The notes: generated by a model not told the origin, from the letters alone. Numbered from the stretch's first letter, positions 16,512 to 27,356 are shown. The stretch: DNA of 64,000 nucleotides from Microvirga sp. 17 mud 1-3 (GCF_003151255.1 NZ_CP029481.1:124001-188000); one strand, 5' to 3'. Made by a program: numbers and translations.

Positions 16512-17114
16512 TCAATGTGCATGGTCGGTCTTGGGTGCGGCAGGGGCGCCGTGGCCTTCATGGCCCCCTTGGGCGCCGGTGACACTGGGCTCCTCTGGAG
16601 CCCCGGCTGCCTCGGGAGCTCCGAGAACGTAGTCGCTCGGCACGTCCGCGAAGGCCATGACGCGGCCGCCGTTCTTGGTCGCAAAGGCCTCCGCCGCCGC
16701 CTTGTCGGAGAACGGCACGGCCTCGTCGGCACCCATGCCGCCCTTCGCGTTGCTTCCGATCACGAAGAAGGCCTGCTTCGCGTCGACCCAATTGGTCTTG
16801 CCCGGCTCGTTCCATGAGGGCGCCTTGCCCATGTCGGATACGTAGATCGCACGGATATCCTTCGGCTCCTCAGGCAGCATCGTGAACGAGATCGCGTCCC
16901 GCGCCGACGAGAACCAGACCGGCTCCTTGCGGCTGGCCAGGATGATCTGCCCCTTGGGTCCTGCGTGCTCCAGGACGTTCATGCCGCAATAATGGCCGAT
17001 GGCCACCGCCGTCAGCTCCTGGGGAGGCGGCGGAGCCTCAGCGGTCTTCTGATCGTTGCAGCCTGCCAGTGCCAGGGCACCCGCGAAAGCCGCGAGGAGG
17101 ACGATACGCTTCAT
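16512..17114 (-). CDS. nosL: NosL copper-binding lipoprotein
   Basis: Outer-membrane or periplasmic lipoprotein that delivers Cu(I) to apo-NosZ. The 200-residue precursor has a lipobox LAGC with Cys19, the copper-binding CGMNVLEHAGPKGQI motif, and a His-rich tail GGHEGHGAPAAPKTDHAH that is longer than in many NosL proteins. It overlaps nosY by four bases. Confidence 0.93.
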   Translation of the reverse strand: MKRIVLLAAFAGALALAGCNDQKTAEAPPPPQELTAVAIGHYCGMNVLEHAGPKGQIILASRKEPVWFSSARDAISFTMLPEEPKDIRAIYVSDMGKAPSWNEPGKTNWVDAKQAFFVIGSNAKGGMGADEAVPFSDKAAAEAFATKNGGRVMAFADVPSDYVLGAPEAAGAPEEPSVTGAQGGHEGHGAPAAPKTDHAH

Positions 17115-17941
17115 AACTCTCTCCTGGAGAACGCAAAGGCCGCGAGCGACAGCGGGACAAGGGCCCAGGCCAGAAGCGTCGCGAGCAGGACGGATGGGCT
17201 CAGGGCCGCGTTCTGGGCAACCCCGGCCATGCCGGAAAACGACCCGATATTGGCGAAGCCCGTCAGGTTGAACAGGCGATAGGCATCGGTCGGGTTGAGC
17301 AGGAGCAGGGCGTTCAGAAGCGGACCAGACACGACCTGCCCCTGGTCGACCACGAGCAGACCGAGAAGCGCCATATCGTAGATCAGCACGAAGAGAAGCC
17401 AGATGCCGATGGCGATCCCGCCGGCGGTGCCGCGCTCCCGGACCAAGGCACTGACCAGATAGCCTACCGCGATGAAGGCGGATCCGAGCAGGATCGAGGA
17501 CCCGATCATGGACGCGAAGGCCACCCAGCTCTCCCGGTCGATGGCCGTGCCGGTCGCCGCCAGCGCACCGGCGGCCGCGCCGTAGCCCAAGAGGGTCGCG
17601 AATGCCAGGATGGACAGATGGCCCACGAACTTGCCGAGGAGCACCTGCCAGCGCGCGACGGGATAGCTCAGCAGAAGCAGCATGGTGCCGCGCTCCATCT
17701 CGCCCACGATGGCGTCATGCGAGATCAGCAGGGCAATGAGCGGCAGAAGGAAGATCGTGAGGCTGGAAAGGCTTACGATCACCACGTCGAGTGCCCTGAC
17801 GCCAACAGTACCGGTCGGCGCGCTGCCCAGGAAGGTGAGCGAGAGGGCAAGCGCTGCCAGGAGCAGCGTCGTGGCGAGGACCCAGCGATTGCGCAGGCCT
17901 TCCTGAATTTCCTTGCGGGCGACGATCAGGATGTTTCTCAT
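17111..17941 (-). CDS. nosY: NosY ABC transporter permease
   Basis: Membrane subunit of the NosDFY complex, which supports copper-sulfide site (CuZ) maturation in NosZ. It has 276 residues and about six helices; the N-terminus MRNILIVARKEIQEGLRNRWV is typical of ABC-2 permeases. It overlaps nosF and nosL by four bases each. Confidence 0.94.
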   Translation of the reverse strand: MRNILIVARKEIQEGLRNRWVLATTLLLAALALSLTFLGSAPTGTVGVRALDVVIVSLSSLTIFLLPLIALLISHDAIVGEMERGTMLLLLSYPVARWQVLLGKFVGHLSILAFATLLGYGAAAGALAATGTAIDRESWVAFASMIGSSILLGSAFIAVGYLVSALVRERGTAGGIAIGIWLLFVLIYDMALLGLLVVDQGQVVSGPLLNALLLLNPTDAYRLFNLTGFANIGSFSGMAGVAQNAALSPSVLLATLLAWALVPLSLAAFAFSRREL

Positions 17942-18858
17942 CGTGCCGCCTCCTGCGACAGGAGGAAATGGGCATAGAGCTCGTCGAGGGTCGGCGGCAT
18001 GACCTCCAGGTCCTCGACCGGGGCTCCAGGGCCGGTGGCGCGGCGCAGCACCTCGATCTTCCGGTCCGGCGCCGCGTCGATTTCAACCATGTGGCCGTTG
18101 ACCCTCCGCCACGGATCAGCCGATCCGAGCCAGCCCGAGACCGTTTCGATCCCGTTCTCGGCGACTTTCAGGCGGATGCGCGTGGGCAGGCGGGCGATGC
18201 GGCGCAGCTCGTCGAGAGTCCCGTCTGCCACCTTGATACCGCGGTTCATGATGACGACCCGTCCGGCGCGCTCCTCGAGCTCCGTAAGGGCATGGGACGA
18301 GAGCAGAACCGTGGCGCCGCGAGCGCGCAGCTCCCCGACGATCTCGTAGAAGCTCTGGCGCAGGGCCGGGTCGAGACCGGTGGTCGGCTCGTCGAGCAGG
18401 AGCACCCGGGGCTCTCCCAGAAGCGCCTGGGCGAGCCCTAGGCGCTGGCGCATGCCCTTGGAATAGGTGCCGACGCGTCGGCCGGCCGCATGGGTCAGGC
18501 CCACCCGGTCGAGGAGTGGCATCACAGTTTCCTGCGGCTCCCGCTTAAGACGGGCATAGAAGGCCAGGGTCTCGCGCCCGGTCAGCGCCGCATTGAAGGA
18601 CACGTTCTCGGGCAGGTAGCCCACCCGCCGGCGGGCCGCGAATTCTCCGGCGGCCGGGTCGTCGCCCAGCACCTGAATGCGGCCGGCGCTCGGCCGGATC
18701 AGGCCCAGCATGAGCTTCATCAGGGTCGTCTTGCCGGCGCCGTTATGGCCGACGAGCGCCACCGTCTCGCCCTCGTGCAGCGTGAAGGACACGTCGCGAA
18801 CCGCCTCGACCTTGCCGAAGCGTTTGACGACCTCATGGACCGCCACTGTCTCGGTCAT
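17938..18858 (-). CDS. nosF: NosF ABC transporter ATPase
   Basis: Nucleotide-binding subunit of NosDFY. The 306-residue protein shows Walker A GHNGAGKTT, signature YSKGMRQRLGLAQAL and Walker B LLLDEPTTGLDP. The last third is a C-terminal extension after the ATPase core. It overlaps nosD by four bases at one side and nosY by four at the other. Confidence 0.95.
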   Translation of the reverse strand: MTETVAVHEVVKRFGKVEAVRDVSFTLHEGETVALVGHNGAGKTTLMKLMLGLIRPSAGRIQVLGDDPAAGEFAARRRVGYLPENVSFNAALTGRETLAFYARLKREPQETVMPLLDRVGLTHAAGRRVGTYSKGMRQRLGLAQALLGEPRVLLLDEPTTGLDPALRQSFYEIVGELRARGATVLLSSHALTELEERAGRVVIMNRGIKVADGTLDELRRIARLPTRIRLKVAENGIETVSGWLGSADPWRRVNGHMVEIDAAPDRKIEVLRRATGPGAPVEDLEVMPPTLDELYAHFLLSQEAAR

Positions 18859-20264
18859 GGCTGGGCTCCTGCGGCGAGTTTGGGACGCGCCGGCACCGCC
18901 ATGGGAGGACGCATAAGGGGATGGCTGTCGACCACGCCGCCCGGCAGCAGTGCCGGGAACTGGGCCTGTGCCCAGCGGATCACCTGTACGGCGGGGCTGT
19001 TCATGAGCACTTTGGCCTGCGGCGCCGTCCAGAGCACCTTGTCCACGAGATCGTTCGGCCGGTAGGCGCTGTCGCCCAGGCCGTCGCCATTCAGGTCGAA
19101 GGCGGGGTTGTCGCTCCAGTAATTGCCGCGCCCGCCCTTGGACCAGTCGAGAAACCGGGTGCCGACGTATTTCACCTGGTTCCGGTTCTTCACGAAGGCA
19201 TTGCCGACGATCTCGTTGCCTTCGGAGCCGGCCGTGAAATGGATCCCGATTTCACAGCCTTCGAACCAGTTGTCACGGAAGCTGTTTCTGTTGGCATTGT
19301 AGATGAACACGCATTTCGTAGGGCCAGGACGTGCTCCTTCGCCCATGTCGAGCTCGGTCTCACCGGGCTGCGGAAGGCCGTGTTCCTTCGCGTCACTCGT
19401 CCGCATGCCGGAGGTCGCCCAGCGCTCGGCCGGCTGAAGGCGGCCCAGCACCGTATTGCCGACGATCTGCGAATAATTGGCATAGTTGAACAGAAAGCCG
19501 TGGTCGCGGTCCCCATCCGAGACGTTGCCGGTGACCTTCAGGCGGTGGGAGAACATGATCGCGTAGCCGACCGTGTTGCCGGACGACACGTTGTCCGAAA
19601 TCTCGCTGTCGTTGGTGTACATGTAATGGACCGCGAAACGCAGGTCGTGGAAGCGGTTGCGGCTGAAGATATTGTTCTTGCTGGTCACCACGAAGATGCC
19701 GTCACGCCCATAGCTGATATCGTTGCCGAGCACCTTGGCGCCGGGGGCATTCCAGACCGAGACGCCATTGCCCGCCTCGTTCACGCGGCCCTCCTGCAGG
19801 CCGACGATTCGGTTGCCGCGTGCGACGGAATTCTCGGCCCCGTGCAAGTAGATGCCGTAGAGATTGCCCTCGATGAGGTTGTCCTCGACCACCGCTCCGG
19901 ATGCGGATTTCTCGACAAACACGCCTGAATCCATCTGCGGCAGGTCGAGACCTGAGCCGCGGATCGTCAGCCCGCGGACGATGGCGCTCGGCGCCTGGAT
20001 CGTGACGACGCTGCCCTGGCCAGGGCCGTTCAAGATCGCACCCTTCTCGCCTTCGAGGACCAGAGGATGCTTCAGGCGGATAGGGCCTCGATGCTCGCCA
20101 GCCTTCAGGACGATGGTGTCGCCGTCGGCTGCCCGGTCGAGGACGGCCTGCAGGTCTCCTTCTCCGGGCGGGACCACAATCCGTGCGGCCAAAGCGGGGG
20201 AGAGGGGGCTGGCGGCGAAGACCGCCGCCAGCCCCATGCACGCATATGTGCGGATCGGAACCAT
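18855..20264 (-). CDS. nosD: NosD, periplasmic beta-helix copper-processing protein
   Basis: Periplasmic partner of NosFY, interacting with NosL and NosZ in CuZ assembly. The 469-residue precursor has a signal peptide (about residues 1-27, ending ALAA) and a parallel beta-helix of repeated segments such as VVEDNLIEGNLYGIYL and FSRNRFHDLRFAVHY (pectate-lyase-like NosD repeats). It starts four bases after nosZ. Confidence 0.95.
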   Translation of the reverse strand: MVPIRTYACMGLAAVFAASPLSPALAARIVVPPGEGDLQAVLDRAADGDTIVLKAGEHRGPIRLKHPLVLEGEKGAILNGPGQGSVVTIQAPSAIVRGLTIRGSGLDLPQMDSGVFVEKSASGAVVEDNLIEGNLYGIYLHGAENSVARGNRIVGLQEGRVNEAGNGVSVWNAPGAKVLGNDISYGRDGIFVVTSKNNIFSRNRFHDLRFAVHYMYTNDSEISDNVSSGNTVGYAIMFSHRLKVTGNVSDGDRDHGFLFNYANYSQIVGNTVLGRLQPAERWATSGMRTSDAKEHGLPQPGETELDMGEGARPGPTKCVFIYNANRNSFRDNWFEGCEIGIHFTAGSEGNEIVGNAFVKNRNQVKYVGTRFLDWSKGGRGNYWSDNPAFDLNGDGLGDSAYRPNDLVDKVLWTAPQAKVLMNSPAVQVIRWAQAQFPALLPGGVVDSHPLMRPPMAVPARPKLAAGAQP

Positions 20265-20268
20265 GCCG

Positions 20269-22215
20269 TCAGGCGCCCTGAGGCTCGACGAACATACGGC
20301 CCTTCATCTCCATGTGCATCGCATGGCAGAACCAGGAGCAGTAGTACCAGTACACGCCCGGCTTCGACGCCACGAACGTCACCGAAGCCGTCGCCTGGGG
20401 CGCGACTTCCATGTTGATGCCGTAGTTGGTGATGCAGAAGCCATGGGTCAGGTCCTCAACCTCGTCGATGTTGGTCACGAAGACCGTGACCTCGTCGCCC
20501 TGCTTCACCTGGAAGCTCTCGAGGCCGAAGGCCGGTGCCGAGGAGGTCATGTAGACCCTCACCTTGTTGCCGTCGCGCACCACCTTGGAATCGGTCTCCA
20601 AGGTCACCCCGTCGGCCTGCGCCTGCTTCACGGCGTCCGCGAAGAAGGCATCGTCGCGCTTCCAGATGCTGATCGGGTTGATCTTCGAGCGGTGCACGAT
20701 GGTGGCATCGTGCGGCTCCGCGAAGCTCGGGCCGTCATGGACCAGGATCATCTTGTCGCCGGAGATGTCGATGAGCTGGTCGTTCTCGGGCTTGAGCGGG
20801 CCGACGTTGAGGTAGCGGTCCTTCGAGAACTTGTTCAGCGAGATCAGCCACTTGCCGTCCGCCTCCTTGGTCTGTCCCATGGAGGTGTGGTTGTGGCCCG
20901 GCTGATAATGCACGTCGAGCTTCTGGATGACCGGGTTTACCTTCTCGCCCTTGTAGGCGCGCTTGGCGAGGTCGATGTTCCACTTCACCACCTGGCTGTC
21001 CAGGAAGAGCGTCGTGAAGGCATTGCCCTTGCCGTCATAGGCGGTGTGCAGCGGTCCAAGTCCAAGCTCCGGCTCCGCGACCACGACGTCGCGCGGCTGG
21101 ATCTTGTCGTCGAAAAGGTCGTCGAGCTTGCGGGCGTCGAAGACCGTGACGGTCGGTGAGAGCTTGCCGTTGGCGACGAAGTGGATGCCGTCCGGCGCAG
21201 TGTTGATGCCGTGCGGGCTGTTCGGCACCGGGATATAGCGCGTGAACTTGGAGCCCGCCCGGCCGTCGAGCACCGGAACGCCGCCCATGGTCTCGAACTC
21301 GCCCTTCTTCACGGCTTCTTCGATCCGCTTGAGGTTGAAGACCACGACCCAGTCCTGCTCCTTCGCCATCATCTCGGCGAGGGTCACGCCCTCTTCCGAG
21401 TTGTAGCAGGTCGCCCAGGCGTACTTGCCCTGATAGTCGCAGTCCACGTTGTCGAGGTTGCCGTCGACCCGGACCTGCCACGCCACCTTCATGGTGTCGC
21501 CGTCGACCGCCGAGAAGATCGCCGCATACTGTTTCGGATCGTCCAGCACCTTGCCGTCGTTCGGAATCGGAACGCGATCCTCGCCGTTGCAGAATACGTA
21601 GCCCGTGCGCGGATATTTCTGCACGCGCAGGCCGTGGACCGTATACTGGTTGGGCAGCTGGATGATCTTGTCGCACTTCATCACGTCGAGACGGATGCGG
21701 CAGACGCGGGTGTTCGCCTTGTCGTTGGCGAAGAGATAGCGCCCGTCATAGGTGCCGTCCGTGAACGACAGGTGCGGGTGGTGCAGGTCGCCGTTGAGAT
21801 AGATCCCGCCCTTGTCCTTCAGAAACTCGCGGGCCTCCGGCGTCAGAGCCTCGGTCAGGATCTTGCGGCTCTCGTTGGTCTGCCCCCAGCCGGTGGCGCT
21901 GTCGCGATTGAAGACCGGAATGCGCATCAACTCGCGCATGGACGGAAGGCCGACAATGCGGACCTCGCCGGTCTGACCACTGGAGAAGAACACGTAATAT
22001 TCGTCGAGCTCTCCCGGCTTGACCTCGTATTTGTTGGCGCCTGCTGGCCGAGCCGCTGGGGCAGCCGGGGCGGTCTGCGCTTCGGCCGGGCCGATGAGGC
22101 CTGTCTTGGAGACGGTCACGCCCCCCGCGGCCCCGGCCGCGCCGGCCACCGCCACTGCGGCGGTGGTGCCGAGCATGTCGCGCCGGCTCAAGCCCTTCTT
22201 ATCCTGGTTGGCCAT
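20269..22215 (-). CDS. nosZ: Nitrous oxide reductase NosZ
   Basis: Periplasmic multicopper enzyme reducing N2O to N2, the last step of denitrification. The 648-residue precursor has a twin-arginine signal ([11 protein letters not shown]), so it belongs to clade I, an N-terminal seven-bladed propeller carrying the CuZ histidines (for example [25 protein letters not shown]), and a C-terminal cupredoxin CuA domain. CuA ligands lie in [15 protein letters not shown] chose the ATG at 22215, preceded by GGAAGGAG, over one seven codons earlier. It follows nosR by 17 bases. Confidence 0.98.
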   Translation of the reverse strand: MANQDKKGLSRRDMLGTTAAVAVAGAAGAAGGVTVSKTGLIGPAEAQTAPAAPAARPAGANKYEVKPGELDEYYVFFSSGQTGEVRIVGLPSMRELMRIPVFNRDSATGWGQTNESRKILTEALTPEAREFLKDKGGIYLNGDLHHPHLSFTDGTYDGRYLFANDKANTRVCRIRLDVMKCDKIIQLPNQYTVHGLRVQKYPRTGYVFCNGEDRVPIPNDGKVLDDPKQYAAIFSAVDGDTMKVAWQVRVDGNLDNVDCDYQGKYAWATCYNSEEGVTLAEMMAKEQDWVVVFNLKRIEEAVKKGEFETMGGVPVLDGRAGSKFTRYIPVPNSPHGINTAPDGIHFVANGKLSPTVTVFDARKLDDLFDDKIQPRDVVVAEPELGLGPLHTAYDGKGNAFTTLFLDSQVVKWNIDLAKRAYKGEKVNPVIQKLDVHYQPGHNHTSMGQTKEADGKWLISLNKFSKDRYLNVGPLKPENDQLIDISGDKMILVHDGPSFAEPHDATIVHRSKINPISIWKRDDAFFADAVKQAQADGVTLETDSKVVRDGNKVRVYMTSSAPAFGLESFQVKQGDEVTVFVTNIDEVEDLTHGFCITNYGINMEVAPQATASVTFVASKPGVYWYYCSWFCHAMHMEMKGRMFVEPQGA

Positions 22216-22232
22216 TGAAGTCTCCTTCCTGT

Positions 22233-24611
22233 TCAAGAGGTCGTCGTCGGGACGTCCGCCGTGGACGGCTCCCTGATCGGTTTTCCCATATGGGTGATGA
22301 TGGGCTTAGCAGGCCCTTTGCCGCCGTCTTTGTCCCCGCGCATAGTCGGAGACGAAAGTGCCTCGCGCTTTTCGCGCTTGAGCCGCACCTGGATCATGTG
22401 CGGACAGCGGTGGTCGTCGTGGTACAGCTCCTGGCAATGCATGCAGTAGATGCACTCGTTGACGTTGATGTGCCCCTCAGGATGGATCGACTGGACCGGG
22501 CATTCCTTGGCGCAGCGTTGGCAGGGTGAGCCGCATTCGGGCCAGCGCTTGAGCCACTCGAAGGTCCTGATGCGGCCCGGAATCGCGAGGGCGGCGCCCA
22601 GGGGGCAGAGATAGCGGCAGAAGAACCGCTCGATGAAGAGCCCGATCGAGAGAAGCGTGAGGGCATAAATCACGAAGGGCCAGTCGCGGACGAACTTCAG
22701 GATGATCGCGGTCTTGAACGGCTCGACCTCGGCCAGGGTCTCGGCAAAGGCGACGGAATAGAGCGACAGCCCGAACAGGCCGAGGAAAATGATGTACTTG
22801 ATCGGCCACAGGCGCTCGTGCAGGCCCCAGGGCACGGTGATCTGGGGCACCTTCAGCCATTGGGCGATGTTGTTGAGGAGCTCCTGCAAGGCTCCGAAGG
22901 GGCATAGCCAGCCGCAGAACGGACCGCGACCCCAGAACAGGAGGCCGGCCGCGATGGCGGCCCAGAGGATGAAGATGAGCGGCGCCGCCAGGAAGAACTC
23001 CCAGCTGAAGCCAGTCACCAGCGAGTTGGTGAAGGTGAGGACGTTGACGACGGAGAGCTGGGCATTGGCGTACCAGCCGAGCCAGACCAGCGTGAACGCC
23101 AGATAGGCGCGGCGCACCCAGACATAGACCTGCGGCCGGCGCACCAGGGAGTCCTGGAAGAAGAAGATTGCCGTGAGCACAAGGAGTGCGACGCCCGTGA
23201 TGCCGATCGAGACCGTGTTCGTCTTCCAGATCTTGAGCCAGAGCGGCTCCTCGAGAGGACCGGCGCCGAGGGCATCCGCGTCGTTCAAGGATCCGGCTCT
23301 TGCCTGGGACGCGATCGCAGGAATCGTTTGGCTTTGAGCCTGGGTCTGCTGTTGCGGGGCCGCAGCCGGTTTGGCTGGGGGCTGCTCTATCTTCAGGTAG
23401 CTGTCCGGGAGCGTATAGGCGAGGTCGAAGGTCAGGAAGGCCTTGTCGCGGGCGCCGACATTGCGCTGCACAAGCAGCTGCAGTTGCCATGGCTCGGTGA
23501 GATCGAGCTTGAAGTCTTCAGGGACGACGAAAAGGGCGATTTCCCGGAGATCCGGCGCGCCATCGGCCGCGAGTGCTCCGAGGCGCGTATGATTGCGGTC
23601 GCGGAAACGGGTGCTCTGGCCATCCTGGAGCAGCTCGATTCGGTCGAAGATGCCGCCCCGGACATAGCCCGAGCCCTTGAACGAATAAGCTCCCTCGCCT
23701 GCGACGACGATGGCCTGCTGGCCGGGTTTGAGCCGGGCCTTGAGCTGATCGTAGCCCGCATCGCCCAAAAGACTGCGCCCGATGGTGGGCACGCTGACCG
23801 GCGCCGTGTAGAGATCGATGAATGTGTCCGATGGGTTGCCCGTCTCGGCATTGTTCGCCGCTTCCTGGTTGCCCGCCCGGGCGAAAGCCTCGTTGACCTC
23901 GCCGACCGTAAGCGACAGGCGACGCACTGAGCCGTCGCCGAGGAGGGTTTGCCAGTCGCGAATTTCGCTCTTGGAAGTATCGACGGACTTGACCGCGGGA
24001 GCCGCCGCGGCGGCCACCGCCTGACCGCCGCCGCCGAGCCGATTGGTGCGGATCAGACGAACGGCGGAACGCACGACGCTGTCGCCCATGACCAGAACGG
24101 TCACCGTCGCGCCGCTGACGATATCGACCTGGGGTGGCCGCTCGGCTCCAGAGGCGACCGCCTTCATGTCCTTGCCGACCAGCGCGTTCATTGCATCGAC
24201 GATGCGGCGCTCGGGAATGCCGATGAGGACGATCGGCTCCTTGTGGTCGACGAGCTTGATCCTGGCGATGACCCCATTCGGATCGATGCCGACGAGGAGG
24301 CTTATCGGCTTGCCCGAATAGCCGGTCGCGTTGGTGATGTCAGTGTTGAGATAGACATATCCCAGGAGCTTGTCGCCCCCATAGACCGGGATCAGCGGCG
24401 GATCGCCCTCGGCGGGGCCGAACCTGTCGGCATTCGCGAAGAACTCGTTGGGCTGCGCCTTCGACAGGTATTCTCCGACCCGTCCGGCGGCCGAGGCCTG
24501 CCCCGCCCAAAGCAGCAGCATTGCGATCCCAAGCAGAATTCCAGTTCGAAGAAGCTGCAGGGCATCAAGAGCGAGAGGTCGGGCGGAGGAGCGGGGGTGA
24601 GGGCTTTCCAA
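22233..24611 (-). CDS. nosR: NosR, membrane flavo-iron-sulfur protein
   Basis: Polytopic protein that donates electrons to NosZ and supports nos expression. It has about 792 residues: a signal helix, a periplasmic FMN-binding domain with the flavinylation motif near [20 protein letters not shown], several membrane helices with CxxxCP motifs ([22 protein letters not shown]), and two 4Fe-4S motifs ([31 protein letters not shown]). The start is uncertain: no ATG precedes the signal helix, the TTG at 24611 has no clear ribosome site, and a stop codon lies in frame about 70 bases upstream. Confidence 0.94.
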   Translation of the reverse strand: MESPHPRSSARPLALDALQLLRTGILLGIAMLLLWAGQASAAGRVGEYLSKAQPNEFFANADRFGPAEGDPPLIPVYGGDKLLGYVYLNTDITNATGYSGKPISLLVGIDPNGVIARIKLVDHKEPIVLIGIPERRIVDAMNALVGKDMKAVASGAERPPQVDIVSGATVTVLVMGDSVVRSAVRLIRTNRLGGGGQAVAAAAAPAVKSVDTSKSEIRDWQTLLGDGSVRRLSLTVGEVNEAFARAGNQEAANNAETGNPSDTFIDLYTAPVSVPTIGRSLLGDAGYDQLKARLKPGQQAIVVAGEGAYSFKGSGYVRGGIFDRIELLQDGQSTRFRDRNHTRLGALAADGAPDLREIALFVVPEDFKLDLTEPWQLQLLVQRNVGARDKAFLTFDLAYTLPDSYLKIEQPPAKPAAAPQQQTQAQSQTIPAIASQARAGSLNDADALGAGPLEEPLWLKIWKTNTVSIGITGVALLVLTAIFFFQDSLVRRPQVYVWVRRAYLAFTLVWLGWYANAQLSVVNVLTFTNSLVTGFSWEFFLAAPLIFILWAAIAAGLLFWGRGPFCGWLCPFGALQELLNNIAQWLKVPQITVPWGLHERLWPIKYIIFLGLFGLSLYSVAFAETLAEVEPFKTAIILKFVRDWPFVIYALTLLSIGLFIERFFCRYLCPLGAALAIPGRIRTFEWLKRWPECGSPCQRCAKECPVQSIHPEGHINVNECIYCMHCQELYHDDHRCPHMIQVRLKREKREALSSPTMRGDKDGGKGPAKPIITHMGKPIREPSTADVPTTTS

Positions 24612-24778
24612 CAGGGGACCGTCCAGCGTCAGGAACAGGGTTCTGAATTCTGAACAGAAAAAACAGAACGGTTCCAGAGGAGAAATGTTCCCCTAATGTC
24701 GTCCCAAAATTTCCGGGGCTGGAAAGCAGCTGAATTCCGAAGCCCGGTCCCATATGAATCGACCGGATCCGCTCGGCA

Positions 24779-24792
24779 TTGATTTGACGCAA
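24779..24792. promoter_or_regulatory. Fnr/NnrR-like box between nosR and the ferritin-like gene
   Basis: TTGATTTGACGCAA (TTG-N8-CAA) lies 65 bases upstream of the ferritin-like start at 24857 and 168 bases from the nosR start. Spacing favours the plus-strand gene; the site may also activate nosR from a longer leader. Confidence 0.6.
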
Positions 24793-24856
24793 AGTGGCTG
24801 AGATTTATTTGTGCGTCAATCATCGGGGGTCGCGTGCCCGTTGTGGAGAACAGCAG

Positions 24857-25714
24857 ATGTCGCTTCTGAAGTCCGAGCCGATGGGCTCCGTGAAATCCCT
24901 CAATGAGCTTTTCGCCATCGCGGCCGCCATGGAGGACGAGGCGGCAAGCCGCTATGCAGAAATCGCGGCTCGCATGAAGCGGGATGGCCAGGATTCCCTG
25001 GCAGATGTCTTCGAGCGCCTGTCGGCTGACGAGAAGGGACATCTCGACAGTGTCGTGCGCTGGTCGCAGGCGACGCAAGGCGCGAAGCCCGATCCGGCCT
25101 GGATTCGTTGGCAATTGCCTGAGACGTTCGATGACGAAGGCGCAGCGACAACCGACCCACGACTCTTGAGCGCATACCGAGCCCTGTCCATGGCCGTCCG
25201 CAATGAAGAGCGGGCCTTTGCGTTTTGGAGCTATGTGGCTGCCCATGCGTCCACGCCAGAGATCCGCCAAGCAGCCGAAACCATGGCGCATGAGGAACTG
25301 GGACACGTGGCGCTGCTCCGACGGGAGCGCCGAAAGGCCTTCCATGCAGAGCGAAGCAAGCCCGAGGGAGAAAGCGATCTTGCTGCGCTGGAGCTCAGGC
25401 TCGCTGATTTGCTCGACCCCCTTGCAGAGAAAGCTCCGCCGGAGGAGCGCAAGCGCCTTGAGAGGTTCAGCAAGGAGGCAAGGGGCCATGCGGATGCGCT
25501 CGCGCGCCTGCCGGTCACTGTCGGGGCCGGGTCTGTCGGGTCGATCCCGGACGATCCGACCGCGATCGCCGAACTGCTGGCCGACCGTTACCTGGAAGCA
25601 GGCGATACGCTTCGGGACGAGGAGGCATTGGGACGCGTGCAGGAATTGGCTCAGAGTGCCATCGCCCGCCTTGCCTGGCTGCGTTCGGATCTGCCGGAAT
25701 TGCAAAGGCCCTGA
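24857..25714 (+). CDS. Ferritin-like/rubrerythrin-type di-iron protein
   Basis: A 285-residue protein with two four-helix halves. The first has the di-iron-type pattern ELFAIAAAMEDEAASRYAEIA with DEKGHLDSV. The second has NEERAFAFWSYVAAHA followed by MAHEELGHVALLRRERRKAF. Paired ExxH motifs in each half are what rubrerythrin-like proteins use to bind iron. No rubredoxin CxxC centre is present. It is divergent from nosR behind an Fnr/NnrR-like box, so a role in iron or NO/peroxide handling during denitrification is plausible but not shown. Confidence 0.8.
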   Translation: MSLLKSEPMGSVKSLNELFAIAAAMEDEAASRYAEIAARMKRDGQDSLADVFERLSADEKGHLDSVVRWSQATQGAKPDPAWIRWQLPETFDDEGAATTDPRLLSAYRALSMAVRNEERAFAFWSYVAAHASTPEIRQAAETMAHEELGHVALLRRERRKAFHAERSKPEGESDLAALELRLADLLDPLAEKAPPEERKRLERFSKEARGHADALARLPVTVGAGSVGSIPDDPTAIAELLADRYLEAGDTLRDEEALGRVQELAQSAIARLAWLRSDLPELQRP

Positions 25715-25745
25715 GGCAGGATCGCCGAGCCGGGTAACCTCCGGC

Positions 25746-27356
25746 TCACGGCTTCAGGGCGATGGTCCCTTCCAGGTCTACTTTCTCGAAATCGTTGACC
25801 AGGATCTCGACCCTGACCTGCCATGGTCCCGGCAGGGGAAGCACCAGATCGTCTACATGCCAACCTTCCCGACCCGCTTTCCGAGCCGGCCGCTCGATCG
25901 GCCCGATGCCCGCATCGGGCTTTGACAGGACAAGGGTAACCTCCATCGGGTTTACGGCCTCGGCGCGCGCGGAGGCCACCGCGATCCTCGCCCGGGTCGG
26001 GCCCGCGCGCCCGGGAAGAAGGGTCACCTGTGCCATGAGTTTCGGGCCATGCAGGTGGGCGCCAGTTGGCGCCTCCATGGCGGCCGCGGCGGCGAGCGCC
26101 CGAGGTGGCGGCGTGAAGCGCCAGAGCCCGACCACCGCCAGGATGGCAAGCGCAAGCACGATCTCGGCGGCCACAGAGCGGACGAACCACCGGCTGCCGG
26201 ACGTGGCGAGGGCCGGCGTCAGCCTGAGACGGTTCAGAGCCGCAAGGCCGAGCAGCAAACCCACGAGAAGCAGTTTGACGAGGAGGACCTGGCCGTATGC
26301 GGTCTTCAGGAGGTTGGCGGGTGTCTCCACCTGGATGCATGCCAGGAGAAGGCCCGTCAGCGCCAGCACCGCGACGGCCACGAGGGCGCCGGCCGAGAAA
26401 CGGCGCACGGCCGGTAAAGCCTCCCGAGGGGCTTGGCGGACGAGCAGACCCAAGGGCAGTAAGGCGCCAAGCCAATAAGCAACGCAAACGGCGTGGAGGA
26501 AGACGGCTGGGCGCGTCGCCCATTGTGGTTCGGCAGTGCCGGCATGGCCGCTCCAGGCCAGGGACAGTCCGGCCCCCACAAGGGCGAGGAAGCTTAACGC
26601 ACGGCGTTGTCCCACTCCTGGCGCCGAAAGAGCAAACCAGGCCAGGACCAGGGCAAGTGACGCAATGACAGCCGCAGGCCCGAAAGACGTTCTCCACCCT
26701 GCGATCCAAGGGGTGCTGCTTCCGAGGGCTCTTAGAGGTTGGCCCAAGGCATCGAGCCCCTGCAATCCAAGCGAGAGACCCGCTGCCGCGATTCCGACAG
26801 CCAGAATGCCCGCGAGAAGGCGCGCCGTCTTTCCGACCAGAAACCCTTGAGCCACCCAGCCCAGGAAGAATGCGCCGCCAACCCCCATGAACAGGCTGGC
26901 GTGAAGCATGAGCCGGGCGAGCCAAAGCGCTCCTCCGAGACTGGCGTCAGGGAGCGCCGTGGAACTGTTTGCCGATCCGCTCGGAGCGCCGATGGAGAAA
27001 ACCACTGCGCCGCCGATAGGATGGCCGTCGCCCGAAACGACGCGATAGCTGAGAACATGACTGCCGCGGGATAGATCCGGCGGCAAAGAAATCTCAATGG
27101 TCTCGTTGCGTACAACGGCCGTCAGGTCATGGTGGCGACCCTGCGCGTCCGTGAGGCTGACTACGATGGGAGAGACGGGTTCGTTGAAATCCAGACGCAC
27201 CGCTGCAGGCGTCTGCTCGACGATGGATCCGTCCGCAGGATGGGACCCGATCAGAGACGCATGTGCAAATGCGCTCCCACCCGCGCCCATGGACGCAAGC
27301 AGGAGCCAGAGAAGGGCGATAATGAAGCGCATGAACCGATTGCGGGGAGCCGCCAC
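25746..27356 (-). CDS. CopC-CopD fusion copper transport protein
   Basis: A 536-residue protein joining a periplasmic CopC domain to a CopD membrane domain. After a signal helix, mature CopC begins HASLIGSHPADGS, where the first His is a copper ligand, and continues to about residue 125. About eight membrane helices follow, then a C-terminal periplasmic domain resembling YtkA (HGPKLMAQVTLLPGRAG). Such fusions (YcnJ-type) are linked to copper uptake. Next to ycnI and downstream of the nos genes, it probably supplies copper for NosZ and NirK. The GTG at 27356 has a GGGGAG site. Confidence 0.85.
   Translation of the reverse strand: MAAPRNRFMRFIIALLWLLLASMGAGGSAFAHASLIGSHPADGSIVEQTPAAVRLDFNEPVSPIVVSLTDAQGRHHDLTAVVRNETIEISLPPDLSRGSHVLSYRVVSGDGHPIGGAVVFSIGAPSGSANSSTALPDASLGGALWLARLMLHASLFMGVGGAFFLGWVAQGFLVGKTARLLAGILAVGIAAAGLSLGLQGLDALGQPLRALGSSTPWIAGWRTSFGPAAVIASLALVLAWFALSAPGVGQRRALSFLALVGAGLSLAWSGHAGTAEPQWATRPAVFLHAVCVAYWLGALLPLGLLVRQAPREALPAVRRFSAGALVAVAVLALTGLLLACIQVETPANLLKTAYGQVLLVKLLLVGLLLGLAALNRLRLTPALATSGSRWFVRSVAAEIVLALAILAVVGLWRFTPPPRALAAAAAMEAPTGAHLHGPKLMAQVTLLPGRAGPTRARIAVASARAEAVNPMEVTLVLSKPDAGIGPIERPARKAGREGWHVDDLVLPLPGPWQVRVEILVNDFEKVDLEGTIALKP

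Noticed and set aside
18921..19928. 335-codon frame opposite nosD
   Set aside because: Repetitive translation reflects the nosD beta-helix repeats read backwards.
24629..25705. 358-codon frame opposite the ferritin-like gene
   Set aside because: The plus-strand protein has paired di-iron motifs and a good start; the antisense frame lacks both.
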